Positions 35,758 to 47,093 of a stretch of 64,000 nt of DNA are shown one piece after another. The position numbers and the translations under genes are program-made. This DNA is from Plantago major (Eukaryota; Streptophyta; Magnoliopsida; Lamiales; Plantaginaceae). Each line of letters starts with the position of its first letter. The first letter of the stretch is position 1. The stretch covers positions 26,509,397 through 26,573,396 of the forward strand of contig CM048841.1 of NCBI GenBank assembly GCA_026545765.1. Reading direction: 5' to 3'. The notes beneath the pieces are model-generated. The model did no database searches. It was not told where the DNA came from and worked only from the letters and a program-made list of their open reading frames with translations.

Positions 35758-36663
35758 GGATAGGTCTAACAATGGGCCTGTAGCACACAACAAGCTTGTA
35801 CAATTATACAAACAAATATATCATGTTACTCTAACTTAGAGACCAGTTATCAAAGTTACGTAGTTAGAGACCCAACTAAATTTAAAGAGTGAATTCCAAT
35901 ACATCTAACTACTTGTATACTTGCATAGTTTCATGTACATGGTTCAGTGGAAAAAAAAGACAGACTAAGACACTAACATGTGCAGTCATGTCAAAAGCTT
36001 TACTACTTTGGTCTAAGCTAGAGGTCTGCTACTACGAATTTGTTGTTCAGGCCAATTGAATAATACATCCATATCATGTGAACTACAAATGATAAAAACA
36101 ACACAAATTTTTTGTTTGAATCATGTAATGCCTTTGAAGAATTTTTTCAAACAGTTGGGGTGCTAAAAAATGAAACAGTGATAGGAAGCAGGTTAGATAA
36201 ATTTCAAATGGGTTGGAGTGAAAGATCAACTGAAATCTTACTAGAAGGATGAACACATGGTGTGTCAATAGGTGAGAAATCAAACCCGTACCTTGTCACG
36301 AAATTCGATCGATGCCGGAAAGGATTTTTTTATCAGTCGTTCGTCTCTGTTCTTTTTGCCGGCGGCTCTTGTTCCGTATCGGTTTCAAGATTCTAATTTG
36401 AGCAGAATCATAACTTTCCATAGTTTGAGAGAATCTGCCACGAAATTTGGCTCCTTCCATAGTTAAGTTAGAACACAAGTTTTCTAATTCCACTCCACTA
36501 TTGCCACTCCAATCCACATGTCAATCATCCAGCCATGTAGGAGGAGATGAAGGAGAATAAATGATGGAGAGGAATTGGACCCACTGTATGGTAGAGAGAT
36601 TCTAGAATGAGCTATGTGATATTGCAAATATCATAAAATGGCTCAATTGAGCATACAAGATGC

Positions 36664-36671
36664 TATTTAAA
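36664..36671 (+). promoter_or_regulatory. Candidate TATA box of the CinA-NMNAT gene
   Basis: TATTTAAA lies about 150 bp upstream of the start codon and about 80 bp after the MULE target copy. If used, the core promoter is host DNA and everything further upstream is transposon. Confidence 0.3.
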
Positions 36672-36820
36672 GTTCGTTTTGAAATAACAAAGTAAACAGT
36701 TGCCGTAGAATAACAAAAACGTGATAGTAAAAACGTTACAGTAAAAAACACACGCTTTTAACACGCGAAGTATGGAACTCCATTTGTAAAACAAAACGAC
36801 AAAGAAAAAGGAAAGAAACG

Positions 36821-39800
36821 ATGATGGAGGCTTCTGCAAGAACGATAGTAGAAGCTATTCATGCCAGCCCTTCTCAAGCTGTTCTCTATCTCTCTGGAGG
36901 CGCTTCTCAGGTATAAACTCTGACCAACGCTAAATTTGTCCTCAATTATTTTTCTATAAGCACCAACTGTTTGATGAAATGTCTCAACGAGGTAACGATT
37001 TACAATATATATTGGGCAGGCACTTGGGTGGTTAATGTCTGTACCCGGAGCTTCAAACACTCTGTTAGAAACTGTGGTACCTTATTCTAGGATGTCCATG
37101 ATTCAGTTACTTGGTAAGGTCAGTTCAATTTAAGCTTTAACTGTTTTTTGACACTAGTTGTTAGTCAGAAACGAGGCTGTTGTTTTTTCTTTTTCTTTAT
37201 CTTCTTGTGATGGGTGTTTTTTGTTCTTTCTGGGGTTTTAAGGTTCCTGCTCAATCTGCCAGCAGGCAAACTGCAGAGGATATGGCACTGATGGCATACA
37301 ATAGAGCGTTGATTCTTTCTCAGCCAGGTTAGTTTCTTCTTTAGTTAGACATTTGTTCGTAACGGGCAGCTTGAATACCATTTCATTGATTCGTTCATTG
37401 GTTTATTTCGGCTTGGTGATGTATCGAAATTCCCTGTCTTGTTTATCTTTTACTGTTGTTTCTCAAGCTTAAAATCAGCTTCCGTTTAATGCAGACTGTC
37501 CAGTTATTGGTGTGGGTTTCTCAGGTTCTCTAGCTAGTGCACGCCCCAAGCGTGGGGAACATAGGTACTTCATTTCTAACAATTTCACCCACAATTGGTA
37601 ATTTTCGCTATTATTTTTGTAACTAAATTCATTGAGGAACCTCCATTGTTTCATGTGTAAAAGGCATCACTTGCTTGCCTAAATTATGCATTAAACCGGA
37701 GTTTTTGATGATTACTGCATATTTGCACCTTTGTTTCGCAGAACTTTGATATTTCAGGACAACCTTTGAACCACCTTTTTTTTACCATCCATATCCAACA
37801 TGTCGATGTTATTGTATACTCACTGTTTTTGTTTATAATCTGAGTGACTGAAAGTATCAGACTTGTTGATCTGGAAAACTGCTTTCACTTGCAATTTAAG
37901 AACATATGGGTGTTTAAGTCCTACCTGAACCCTTCTGGTCCTCTTACTGTAATTTCTTTTAGTGTAAGATATAAAATTATCCATCTCAGTAATCAAGATG
38001 GGCACAATAGACAGCAATACTTGATGTAACATGATCTAACTTAGAGAAATCATGCCTTACTGCTTTCTGTAAGCTAATAGTATCAGATTTCATTGAGTTG
38101 TAGTATATCACTTATTCTTTAACTTCATCCAATTCTTATATTTAGGTTTCATTTATCAACAAGAACATCTGACAATCTTCGAGTAGCCACTGTTACTCTG
38201 TCAAAGGTATCTGGAACATTCATCATAGATATATCAGATAAAGTCTGGAAATACATATTTCAGAGGTATTCAGTAATTCAGTTCCCCAATTTGCTTTATC
38301 TCAGGGCTTGCGAACCCGTGAACAAGAGGATAGAGTTTCTAGTCAGTTCTTACTGAAGGTTATGCTCATATCTTTTCATTCTCAGTTTTGATTTTAAATG
38401 AGTTATGAGTTGTGCTCTTCATGCTAATTCAGGCATCCTTGCTTCAGTAATTAAGTGCAGGTGAAAGTTTTGTGTTAATTAAGTGAATATTCACTCATGT
38501 TTCACTTAAAATTGCAAGGTCTCAGCATATTATTTCCTTGCAGGCACTAGCATATGCGTGCAAGGTTCCTGAATCTTTTGCTTCTGAATTGACCGAGGCA
38601 GAAGTTCCTGATGGATTTGAAATGCATTATGACGAAGATCAGCAGTTGGAGCAACTTATCAATGGTCAAATATGCTTTAAGGTTTACCCCTATTCAAGTG
38701 GTATGGTTTTAAAAGTTTTATGACATATGTCTGTTTAAAGACAATTTATGTTGTCTGTGCTCTTTATTGTGAAGGAAATGTTGTGCAGGTATTTCAAAGG
38801 CTGAAAGGAAGATAATTCTCTCGGGCTCTTTTAATCCCTTGCATGATGGCCACCTGAAACTCTTGGAAATTGCCGTGAGGTACCATCAACATTCTTTCAC
38901 TTAAAACTTGTAATTCTTGTAGTAAGACTCGTGATTGTATGACTGGCCAAACAATGCAAGGTTCCTCCATAGTTCTAGCTTCTAACAAATTTTCTCTATA
39001 TAAGTGCACGCTATTTTGAGAATCCTATGCGGCGACTTACCTAATGAGTTTCCCTTATTTATTTTTTATATTTCCTCAAGTGGCATTGAATATTGCTTAT
39101 TTGTTATTCTTGGGATATGCAACCTTAGACTAAACTAATGTTGATAGGTGCTATCACATGCTTTGCTCTTGCTCATTTTTACTGTTGTCTGATCAGTATT
39201 ATGGCTGCTCCCTATGGGTTTTCCCTGTTCAAAAAGCAGGACTTAGTTATATGCAAAGTATTCTAATGGTTCTACTAAGATTAATATGCTTCCAGAGCAG
39301 CAAGTAACTAAAGGCTTCACCAGCCCTGCATTTTTAGAATTTCAAAGATTCAGCCGTACACTTTATAATCCCTTTTATGTTATTCGAAATCTCGTGTGGC
39401 ATATAACTATTTGAATAATCATGAAACTACAAATTACAAAATACTTTCCTCTTTTTACATGTCTACCCTCCATTCTGTCTGTTGAACTTCACCCAAGAAA
39501 TTTTCTGTTAGATCTGATTGGCGGAGCATATTTAACTTCTTCTGTTTATTGTGGATGCAGCAAACATATGTTCTCCCAGACCTAGCTTTCTCTTAACTAA
39601 AGCTATCTTTAGGTGTAATCAGATCACATCTATCATTTTGTGAAAAAACCAATATGTTTATATTTCAATGCATCTATTCTGACATGCTTAGTTCTAAACT
39701 TCTACAAATTTCTGTTTGCATGTATTTGCACACATTACGTGTAGTCTCATATTATGACACTGCTATAATATGTCAATTCCTTCCAGTTACCCAGTAATTA

Positions 39801-41645
39801 TTTATCATATGCACATCTTTACGAGCTCAACTACTCAAGGCAATACGCTACAACTTTGTTGTGCATGTTAACTGTTCATCTTTTATAATCTTCTGCAGTG
39901 CTAACATGTACATGCATTTTTTCTTCACTTCTTAATTCTTTCTGTATGTACTAGTTGATAGTTACAGATGCATTTGCAGTCTTTAAAGTTATAGCAATCT
40001 TATGCAGCATTCTTGGTGACGGATACCCATGCTTTGAGTTATCAGCAATAAATGCAGATAAACCTCCTTTGACTGTGTTTGAAATCAAACAACGTGTCAG
40101 GCAATTCGAAAAAGTTGGTGAGTGTTCACTCCTAACCTGTGTGACTAGTAATGACGACTCCTTATGTAATATGTGCTCATTATCACATGTGTTGTTTTAA
40201 CCAATCCTAATGCTGGTCCTAAAATGTCCTGTTTCAAGTTGCTACCTTATAGAAGATGGGTTTCGTTATCCTTTTAGGAATGGTTCCATGCCTTAGATTT
40301 TCCCAATAAGCTTCATCTTGTAGATTCTTCCCACGCTGAATCTGTTTTAAGTGTCGATTATCTATTCACGTGGCATTTTTTTTTCCTTTTCCAGTTCTAA
40401 TTAATTTTTAATTTTTTTTGTTAAATATTTTATGAAATCATCCACGTGTTTTTTTTTGGGGTGAAAGTTAACGGCTGGAAACTTGAAAATTAATGTGGGA
40501 GTTCAGAAACTAACAAAGCACTGGAATTAGTGCATTATCCAGGGGAGATTTCTAACTTTGTATAAAAATCCCTTCTGTTTAATTATTTTGAATTCTCCGC
40601 TGTATTCATAATCATGGTTGGTTAATGCTTGCCTGATATTGATTGTTTCATCATGCCCTTCAAGATTATAAGAGTTTTCATTATCATCTTCCTTTAGGAA
40701 AGTACAGTATCTAGCTAATCATTCGTTTATTCAATTGCAGGTAAGACTGTCATAATATCCAACCAGCCTTACTTTTACAAGAAAGCTGAACTTTTTCCTG
40801 GCAGTGCATTCGTGATAGGTGTTGACACTGTAGCAAGGCTTATAAACGTAAGAAAAATATAATACTGGGAAACATGTTCTTTTGTGTTCCTATCAGCTAT
40901 ACTTGGTGTCTGTTCTGTATAACTTTTTCTTGAGCTGAGTATGCCAATGTACTGGAATGTTGTTCAAAATATTGTCACAGTTCGTGTGTTTCAATTTTTA
41001 TCCTTTAAATTAAAGTAAAAAGAGATCGGAATGTTTCTTTGCTATGATATTTCAAAACCAGCTTGCTATTAAGTATTAGAAGAGAGATCATATCATGTTT
41101 TGAAATAAAGTTGTTTACTGTACGTATGACGTCATAAACACTGCATGAGCTGCTGATCATTCTAAATTAGTTTTTTAACCAGCAGCTGTAACGCAGTGAG
41201 CATCTAATGTGAAATAGTATCCTTGTATTCCTCTAGAATGCATAATCATTTCCTTCTAAATAACGCCTATTAATTGTTGTTTCTTTTTGTAACTGTCTGT
41301 CTGACATGATTATTGCTGCCTTCAACAGCCGAAGTATTATAGTGGGGATTATGGCAGAATGTTGGAGGTCCTCTCTGCCTGCAAAAGCACTGGATGTGTT
41401 TTTCTTGTAGGCGGTCGAAACATGGATGGTATTTTTAAGGTTCGTCTCTAGTTTTTTATTCATTTGTCAATTCTCATATTTCATGGCATAAACCAAGTAG
41501 TCATATTTTGTTGCTGTTTATGCAGGTCCTGGAGGATTTTGATATTCCTAAGGAACTAAATGACATGTTTATCCCGATACCACCAGAGAAGTTTCGGATG
41601 GATATTTCATCCACTGAAATCAGGAAACAGCAAGGATTGCTATAA
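36821..41645 (+). CDS. CinA-like/NMNAT-like nucleotidylyltransferase fusion
   Basis: Twelve exons with GT-AG introns, all phases consistent: 36,821-36,910; 37,020-37,118; 37,243-37,327; 37,495-37,564; 38,146-38,206; 38,305-38,358; 38,544-38,700; 38,789-38,879; 40,008-40,117; 40,741-40,847; 41,329-41,439; 41,526-41,645. Product 384 residues. Residues 1 to about 180 resemble the CinA C-terminal (NMN deamidase-type) fold (AVLYLSGGASQALGWLMSVP; VIGVGFSGSLAS). Residues 213-384 are a nucleotidylyltransferase with GSFNPLHDGH at 218-227 (HxGH-type) and ISSTEIR at 372-378 (ISSTxxR motif). NMNAT-type enzymes join NMN or a related nucleotide to AMP; the substrate here cannot be read from sequence. Probably the orthologue of Arabidopsis At2g01220. 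The second ATG at 36,824 is an equal start candidate. Intron 8 is longest (1,128 bp). Confidence 0.92.
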
Positions 41646-42254
41646 TTTAAGTCATTTGTTAAAATCTTTGCAGACTATTCATTGGTATTGAGAGCCGAAG
41701 GGCCCTGTCTTGGCTGTCTTAATGTATTTAAAGTCAGGATAATGTTTGAAATTAAGCATGAAATGAATCTGGATTGAAGAATGTTTCCTTGTACCATATT
41801 GAACTAGTGAGACTCACTCATCTATAAGAGCTACATAATACATATATCTGTTTTGTATAGTGGTTGCGATTCCTGAATATCGTTAAAACAACAGTTCTTG
41901 TCCCTGTATTTGATTCTCAGTTTCTGCAGATAACAGACGACCTTTAATGATTTCCAACCGGTATCCATTACCTGCAAACTAATCCAGCTGACTCTGGCAG
42001 ACCTTCATTCAGGGGTTTCTCCTATCGGCTTTTGTTACACCCACTTGGGTCGTACCCGAGACCTTAGTCAAGTACGTTGGTTCTTTACTTAATGTTATTC
42101 AGTATTAATTAGATACTAACTTTGACATCTTGCTAGAGGAATTTACATTTCATATATATTTCATTCATTTGCAATTTATTCACATGCATACACATATAGC
42201 TTAGTTATATAATCTATTAACCGTTGAGTGATAGCTTTTTAGTTTTTACAATCT
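41646..42254. other. Convergent 3' ends of two genes
   Basis: About 600 bp between the stop of the CinA-NMNAT gene and the stop of the reticulon on the other strand. It should hold both 3' UTRs. No other feature. Confidence 0.5.
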
Positions 42255-43331
42255 TCAGAATCTCTTCCTTTCTTTGACAGGTCCTCTTGGAATCTTGTTT
42301 AAAACTTTGGAGTCAAATTTCCTCAACATTCTCCTCATATCCCTGTTCCCCTGAGATGCCAAATGATCCACCTCATGTTGATATCGCTCATATAATGCCG
42401 GTAGTGTCGCCAAACAAACAAATCCTTCAAATAAAACATTCAGAGAAAGATATTTACTTAGTCGATACAAGTAACATTCATCAAATAAACAGTCGAGATT
42501 TTTTAAACGACCATTAGGTCTATAGTGTCCAGTTTCGTCCAAAAATGCAGATAGAAAGTCATACCTATATATAATAGGTTGAGGGAGCTGAAGTAGTTCC
42601 CAATTCCTGACAAGATCCAGAGGAGTACAATGGCCTGAAATTGAATGAGGGAAGATTAATGAGACTCGAGTTTGTTTGGCTATATCAATCAAAACAAAGC
42701 GCGCAAACAAATCATTTTGTACCATGAAGAACGTCTTCAGATCCTTTCCAGTTGAAACATCATAAAACTTCAACATGGTTCTGTTAATTTTTGTGTATAG
42801 CCATCGGAATGTGGATTCAGGAACTGTTATTGCGCGTAAATTGGGAGGACTCCTGGGTTCATAAAGGAGATGACGAACCGTATCAAGCCAGGGGGATGAA
42901 ATCTTGAAAATCAGAACGAAATAAATGTATGATAATTTGATTGATAGCTGATTAGTTACCAATAGCCTGCTCCGGTAGACCATACAAACAGGACTAACAT
43001 CATAACGATTGAAATATGACACAAAAGTGTGACGAAATTGTATTCAACTACTTCGAAAAGGAACCAAATGATAGTGAATCCGATTAGTACTGCTGCTGAT
43101 AAGTTCTTGTTCCTCCATAGTAGTATGTCAGCCGCTGCACCATGAGTTTCATGCATTTTCTTAGAAATTCATTAAATTTTATCTAATTCGAATGTATTTT
43201 TCTTACTCGAAAAATGATTTATTTTTACCTCTTCCTCCTCCGAGAAGGGTATGCAAGGACTTTTCGCGACCAAACAATCTTCTAGGGCGAATTGGCCGGG
43301 AATCCTCAGAGTCTGAAGTGTAAATCGGCAT
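42255..43331 (-). CDS. Reticulon-like protein B (RTNLB), last splice unclear
   Basis: Three exons are clear: 43,331-43,229 (MPIYTSDSEDSRP...LLGGGR), 43,134-42,960 (AADILLWRNKNLSAAVLIGF...LFVWSTGAGYW) and 42,852-42,723 (SPPNLRAITVPESTFRW...GKDLKTFF M), all GT-AG and phase-matched. The C-terminal part (FVCLATLPALYERYQ...VLNKIPRGPVKER) ends at 42,255. Reticulons insert two hydrophobic hairpins in the ER membrane and shape tubules. After exon 3 the frame runs through without a stop to the C-terminus, giving 291 residues if intron 3 is retained, against about 200 usual. No acceptor in the right phase lies where the family alignment needs it, and the second hairpin looks short. Either the splice site is unusual or the gene is starting to decay. 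Closest by memory is the RTNLB9/12/15 group. Confidence 0.8.
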
Positions 43332-43419
43332 GTTGTTATACTTTTCAAAATGTGTGAGAGAGGGAGAATGATTTATACTGTATGAATTGGTTGTGAGCTT
43401 GATGGTGAATAGCAATACA

Positions 43420-43440
43420 GTTTATATATATATATGTATA
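43420..43440 (-). promoter_or_regulatory. TATA-type region of the reticulon gene
   Basis: A TATATATATA run about 90-105 bp upstream of the ATG at 43,331, at the right distance for a short leader. Confidence 0.4.
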
Positions 43441-43736
43441 GTAGCAGGGAATATTAGCAGGCTTTGTAGCCAAGAAACTTTTGAAGGCAAAAGAAAAGAA
43501 TGGCTTTGCCATTGATACAAAGGTTTCTCGTTATTAAATTTTCAGAAGCAATTAAGTTAGTTCTTGCTCACCCTGATTCTTTATTATGGCAGGATCTGTA
43601 GGTTATACCCTAATGGTTTTATATAAATTCAAACTGGCTCCTCCATGTTTTCTCTATTAAGTAGCTAGTACTATGTGTTCATCTCTACCTAGTTGTTATT
43701 GTACTTGTACGGTGATTGTAGGCTCTAGACAGAGGA

Positions 43737-44166
43737 CGATGTACCTAAGCAAACGAGCCGAGCCGAACTTTTGTTAAGGAAAGTTCGTCTAAAGCTCGAG
43801 CTCGATCGAGCTGCATAATTTGAGCTCGACCTCGACCTCGAAAAAAAAGTACTTATTTGAGCTCAGCTCGCGAGCTTCATTTTTTCTTTAAATTAATTTT
43901 TAAGAACTCGAAAGCTCCAATTTAACTCGGCTCGCGAGCTCAAAAACTAGCAAAGTTCGAATATAGCTCGAAACCTTTCAAAATTAAATATATATATATA
44001 TATATATATTATTTTTTTGAGCAGCTCGTCGAACTTTCGAGCCGAGCTTCTCAATATTCGAGCTCGGCTCGAATATGTAATCGAGCTTTAATTTAAGCTC
44101 GAGCTCGAACGAGTCAAGCTTTTTTCGAGCCGAGCTTGAGCAGCGCTCGACTCGTTTGTAGCCCTA
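43737..44166. mobile_element. GAGCTCG-rich hAT-like MITE
   Basis: The ends read 'ctaagcaaacgagccgagc' and, inverted, 'agggctacaaacgagtcgagc'. The body is filled with 'gctcgagctcg' and 'gagccgagc' in both directions, with an (AT)n run at 43,987-44,010. This motif-dense style is common among plant hAT MITEs. An 8-bp target copy was not resolved. Confidence 0.55.
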
Positions 44167-44257
44167 CCTACAATCTTCAGGATCAAACAAGTACACTGAT
44201 AATATTTCCAACTTCATAACTTAGTGATCCTCTTGTCAACTTCAAACAAGTTTGCAC

Positions 44258-44632
44258 TCCCTAAGATTGTAATACGTTATTTATAGGACTCATCAAACGT
44301 TCAATGATCAAATCAGTACTTACAACTATTGGCAAGCTTGTTTGAATATTTGTAAGACAGTACATTTGACTAGTTACATGAATACATCCATATAGCCTTC
44401 ACCCTTATTTTGAATGCATCTTTATCCATCCATGATCGTCATTGCATCAACACGAGAAGTCTAGTTTCCTGAAAATTAAACTTGAGCTCAAGACTTTAGC
44501 AACCGTTTGCAGAAGCAACTTATTATGGGAGTTGAACTTTTTGTCCTTGCATAAAAGTAGTGAATCCGTTCTAAGATTGTAGTATGTGATTTATAGGATT
44601 CATCCAATGTCAATTGATTTAATAAGTAATTA
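44258..44632. repeat. Diverged direct repeat pair, 314 bp apart
   Basis: About 60 bp at 44,258-44,318 (ctaagattgtaatacgttat...) recurs at 44,572-44,632 (ctaagattgtagtatgtgat...). It could be a remnant of a tandem duplication. Confidence 0.5.
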
Positions 44633-44659
44633 TGTTCATTAATAATTGTTAAGTTCAAA

Positions 44660-45370
44660 CAATGAGAAACAATGACAGAAAACAATAATCGAACAAATAA
44701 TGAACCAAAACCAGAAAGTCAAAGACACAAGATTTAACGCGATTCGGCAATGCCTACGTCCACGGAGATCAACCAACAACCTTTATTGATACTTAGGTTA
44801 CAACCATACGACGTAACAAGAATAATCCCACATAAAAGATAAGACCAACCTAATATGCTATTCTCCGAAGTATGATTCATAACTTCCTATCAATCTTCTA
44901 CTGTTGATATTCTAGTATGATCTTATCTGATCTATGTAACAAACAAACCCCTTGACTATATATAGAGAACTCAACTACCACAAGAAAACTAATTACTAAT
45001 CCTTCTAGCACAAGAAAACTAATTTAGTGAACCTTCTGGTATAAGGAAACCACCTAGAATTCCTTATAGAATCGGGAAACTGAATTAGTTAAATGTCTAA
45101 CTAATTCTCCAGATTTTCATATCCCATATTTGATCACCACCGTTAAGATTTACATATCTAATCTGAGTCGTTCAACGATCCATATCATTGTTGAGCTAAA
45201 ACTTTCTATCACATACTGTATTTATCAAAGATTGACATTGACTCAATGTGAGTGGTTCAATATCATCAATAAGAAACTTGTTCGAGCCTTTACCAAACAT
45301 TCGCGGAACCAACTTAACATGGGAATCCAACTTTTATCAGAAGTACTAAATCATGTCTAATCACACACAT
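44660..45370. mobile_element. LTR-type repeat remnant
   Basis: Contains 'cacaagatttaacgcgattcgg' followed by 'cctacgtccacgg', a phrase I associate with LTR regions of plant copia or TRIM elements. No partner LTR or target duplication was found. Confidence 0.35.
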
Positions 45371-45402
45371 TCTCTTCTATGTGAGGCTAGATAACCTAAG
45401 TA

Positions 45403-46099
45403 CAGTAAAAACTCCATAGAGGAATACTCCATAAAGGAATAAACTCCTTATAATAATAAAAAATTTCAGTCCCAACTTGGGACCAGTTATAAATAAGAAT
45501 AAACTCCACATTGTAATATTCCATGACTTTTTCAGGTCCCGTCTTAAGTAATTATACTTCCTTATAGTAATAAATGACATAATATTCGACAAAAATAATT
45601 ATAAATATATATTTTTTTCATTTGCATGAAGTTTATGATTTAAAATATTTATTTAAAGTTGTCTATGATACTGACTTAATGCACATCTTTTAACTTATTT
45701 GCATTAGTAGATGATGTATATGTGAACGCCTTTCTTGTTGTACCCAAAACATTGCTAACTTGTCAAGTAGGTTCGAAACTTTTTGTCATGAAATTTTTGC
45801 CACTTCTGTGCTATCGTCTTCCGTATTATCCCCCTCCAATTCTTATCTAATTGATGTGATGATTTCGCATTAAGTTAAAACATCCACAATTTGTTATCCC
45901 CTTCTTCTTGTGTAATAGATATTTTACTTATTTGTTAATATTTTATATATTTTTTCAAGAAATATAACATTTAAGTTATGCATGTAGATTTTATTTACAA
46001 AAAAGATATTTTTACCACAAAACTCTAGTTAGGAATAAACTCTCTATAGAAATGTTTTTTTCCCGATCCTGACAATATGATTGTATAGAGTTTTTACTG
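45403..46099. mobile_element. TIR element with CAGTAAAAACTC ends
   Basis: The termini CAGTAAAAACTC (45,403) and GAGTTTTTACTG (ending 46,099) are perfect inverted copies over 12 bp. Just inside are repeated 'ataggaataaactcc' phrases. No transposase. The superfamily was not fixed because no clear target copy is visible. Confidence 0.6.
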
Positions 46100-46204
46100 C
46101 ATATAGGAACTGGAAACAAGCTACATTGAACATGCCGCATATACTCAAAATGAACTAACCTCACACGTTAGTTCGTCTATGTGACAACAAGTTAGGATTC
46201 ACCG

Positions 46205-46500
46205 TACCTGAGCATCGTTGGCGATACTAACTTGAGTCATTCAACTTACCTACATTTAACGACATTGTAGTGAAGACTCGTTTCTCTTCATGTCCTCGAC
46301 ATGCCTTGCCCAAATCAAGCGTCCACCCGTTGTGGGTTTTGGAATGGTTCAACTTTGATACCATTTCTAACGCCTGAGTGGAGGTCCGACATTTTTTGCC
46401 GTAACGGTTAATTACTCGTGAGGTTCTCTCCGAGTAATATATTGGCGGCGTAAAACAACACATATTATTTCTCGCACACTTTATTATCTGTGGGCACATG
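46205..46500 (-). mobile_element. TRIM/LARD-like retroelement relic
   Basis: On the minus strand 'gttagaaatggtatcaaagt' resembles an LTR end plus primer-binding site. It is followed by the phrase 'ggacgcttgatttgggcaag', common in short non-coding plant LTR elements. LTRs were not delimited. Confidence 0.35.
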
Positions 46501-46577
46501 ACAACTTCATAGTGGGTCGCTATTCATAAATTACTACCAAGCACGCTTACTTCGTGATTCTTATAATAAATTCCTTA

Positions 46578-46692
46578 AATGAGAGGTGGACTTTATTGAT
46601 ATTAAAGAAAACTATCGCTTTTAAAACTTTGGTAAATTTCAGGAAGTAATGGTTTCAATTTAATATCACTACAATAAACAAATACATCCATG
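46578..46692 (+). repeat. 115-bp dispersed repeat, copy 1
   Basis: From 'gagaggtggactttattgat' through 'aatatcactacaataaacaa' and on to 'tacatccatg', nearly identical to 58,106-58,221, same orientation, 11.5 kb apart. Confidence 0.85.
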
Positions 46693-47093
46693 ATTATACA
46701 ATACATTATTCTAGTGATGCTAATGAGATTGAAATCGAGTGAAAAGAGAAAGGTTAGAAATGGAGTTTAACTCGGTAATCATTTCAGGAGGCGCATGTCA
46801 ACTAAAATTGAGATTGCAATCTATTCCTTTCCTAGATGCGCATGCCACATCACATCACCGAAAAGCAAACTAACCACCCATATCGATTGTGTTCCACGAA
46901 TTAATATTACTCCATTTTCCACACTAAAAAAAACTTTTGGAGTGTTCGGCTACGAATTTAAATCTGTAAAACTAAATTAAAAGTATTTAATAAAAATTTT
47001 AACTCTATACCAAACACTCTCTTTATGATTTTCTATTTACAATGTTTCATTAAATGTTCTACATTTATTATTAAAATATATTTAGAGTGTTTG
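46693..47093. other. Intergenic, left flank of a solo LTR
   Basis: No gene seen. The last 15 bases (tttagagtgtttg) and 'gctaaacactcaaat' near 49,565-49,580 look like inverted ends of an older MITE into which the solo LTR jumped. Confidence 0.3.

Larger units (their letters stand above)
31949..36582 (-). mobile_element. FAR1/MURA-bearing MULE, 4.6 kb
   Basis: Terminal inverted repeats of about 150 bp (31,949-32,098 and 36,433-36,582) begin ggtccaattcctctccatca and are nearly identical over their length. The target copies are ACTATATGG (31,940-31,948) and ACTGTATGG (36,583-36,591), 8 of 9 identical. The single internal gene, on the minus strand, is a FAR1-type transposase with three lesions. 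The right TIR ends about 240 bp before the start codon of the CinA-NMNAT gene, so the element forms most of that gene's upstream region. Confidence 0.93.

Noticed and set aside
40380..40570. Possible MITE in intron 9 of the CinA-NMNAT gene
   Set aside because: AT-rich with T runs, but no paired termini or target copies could be found.
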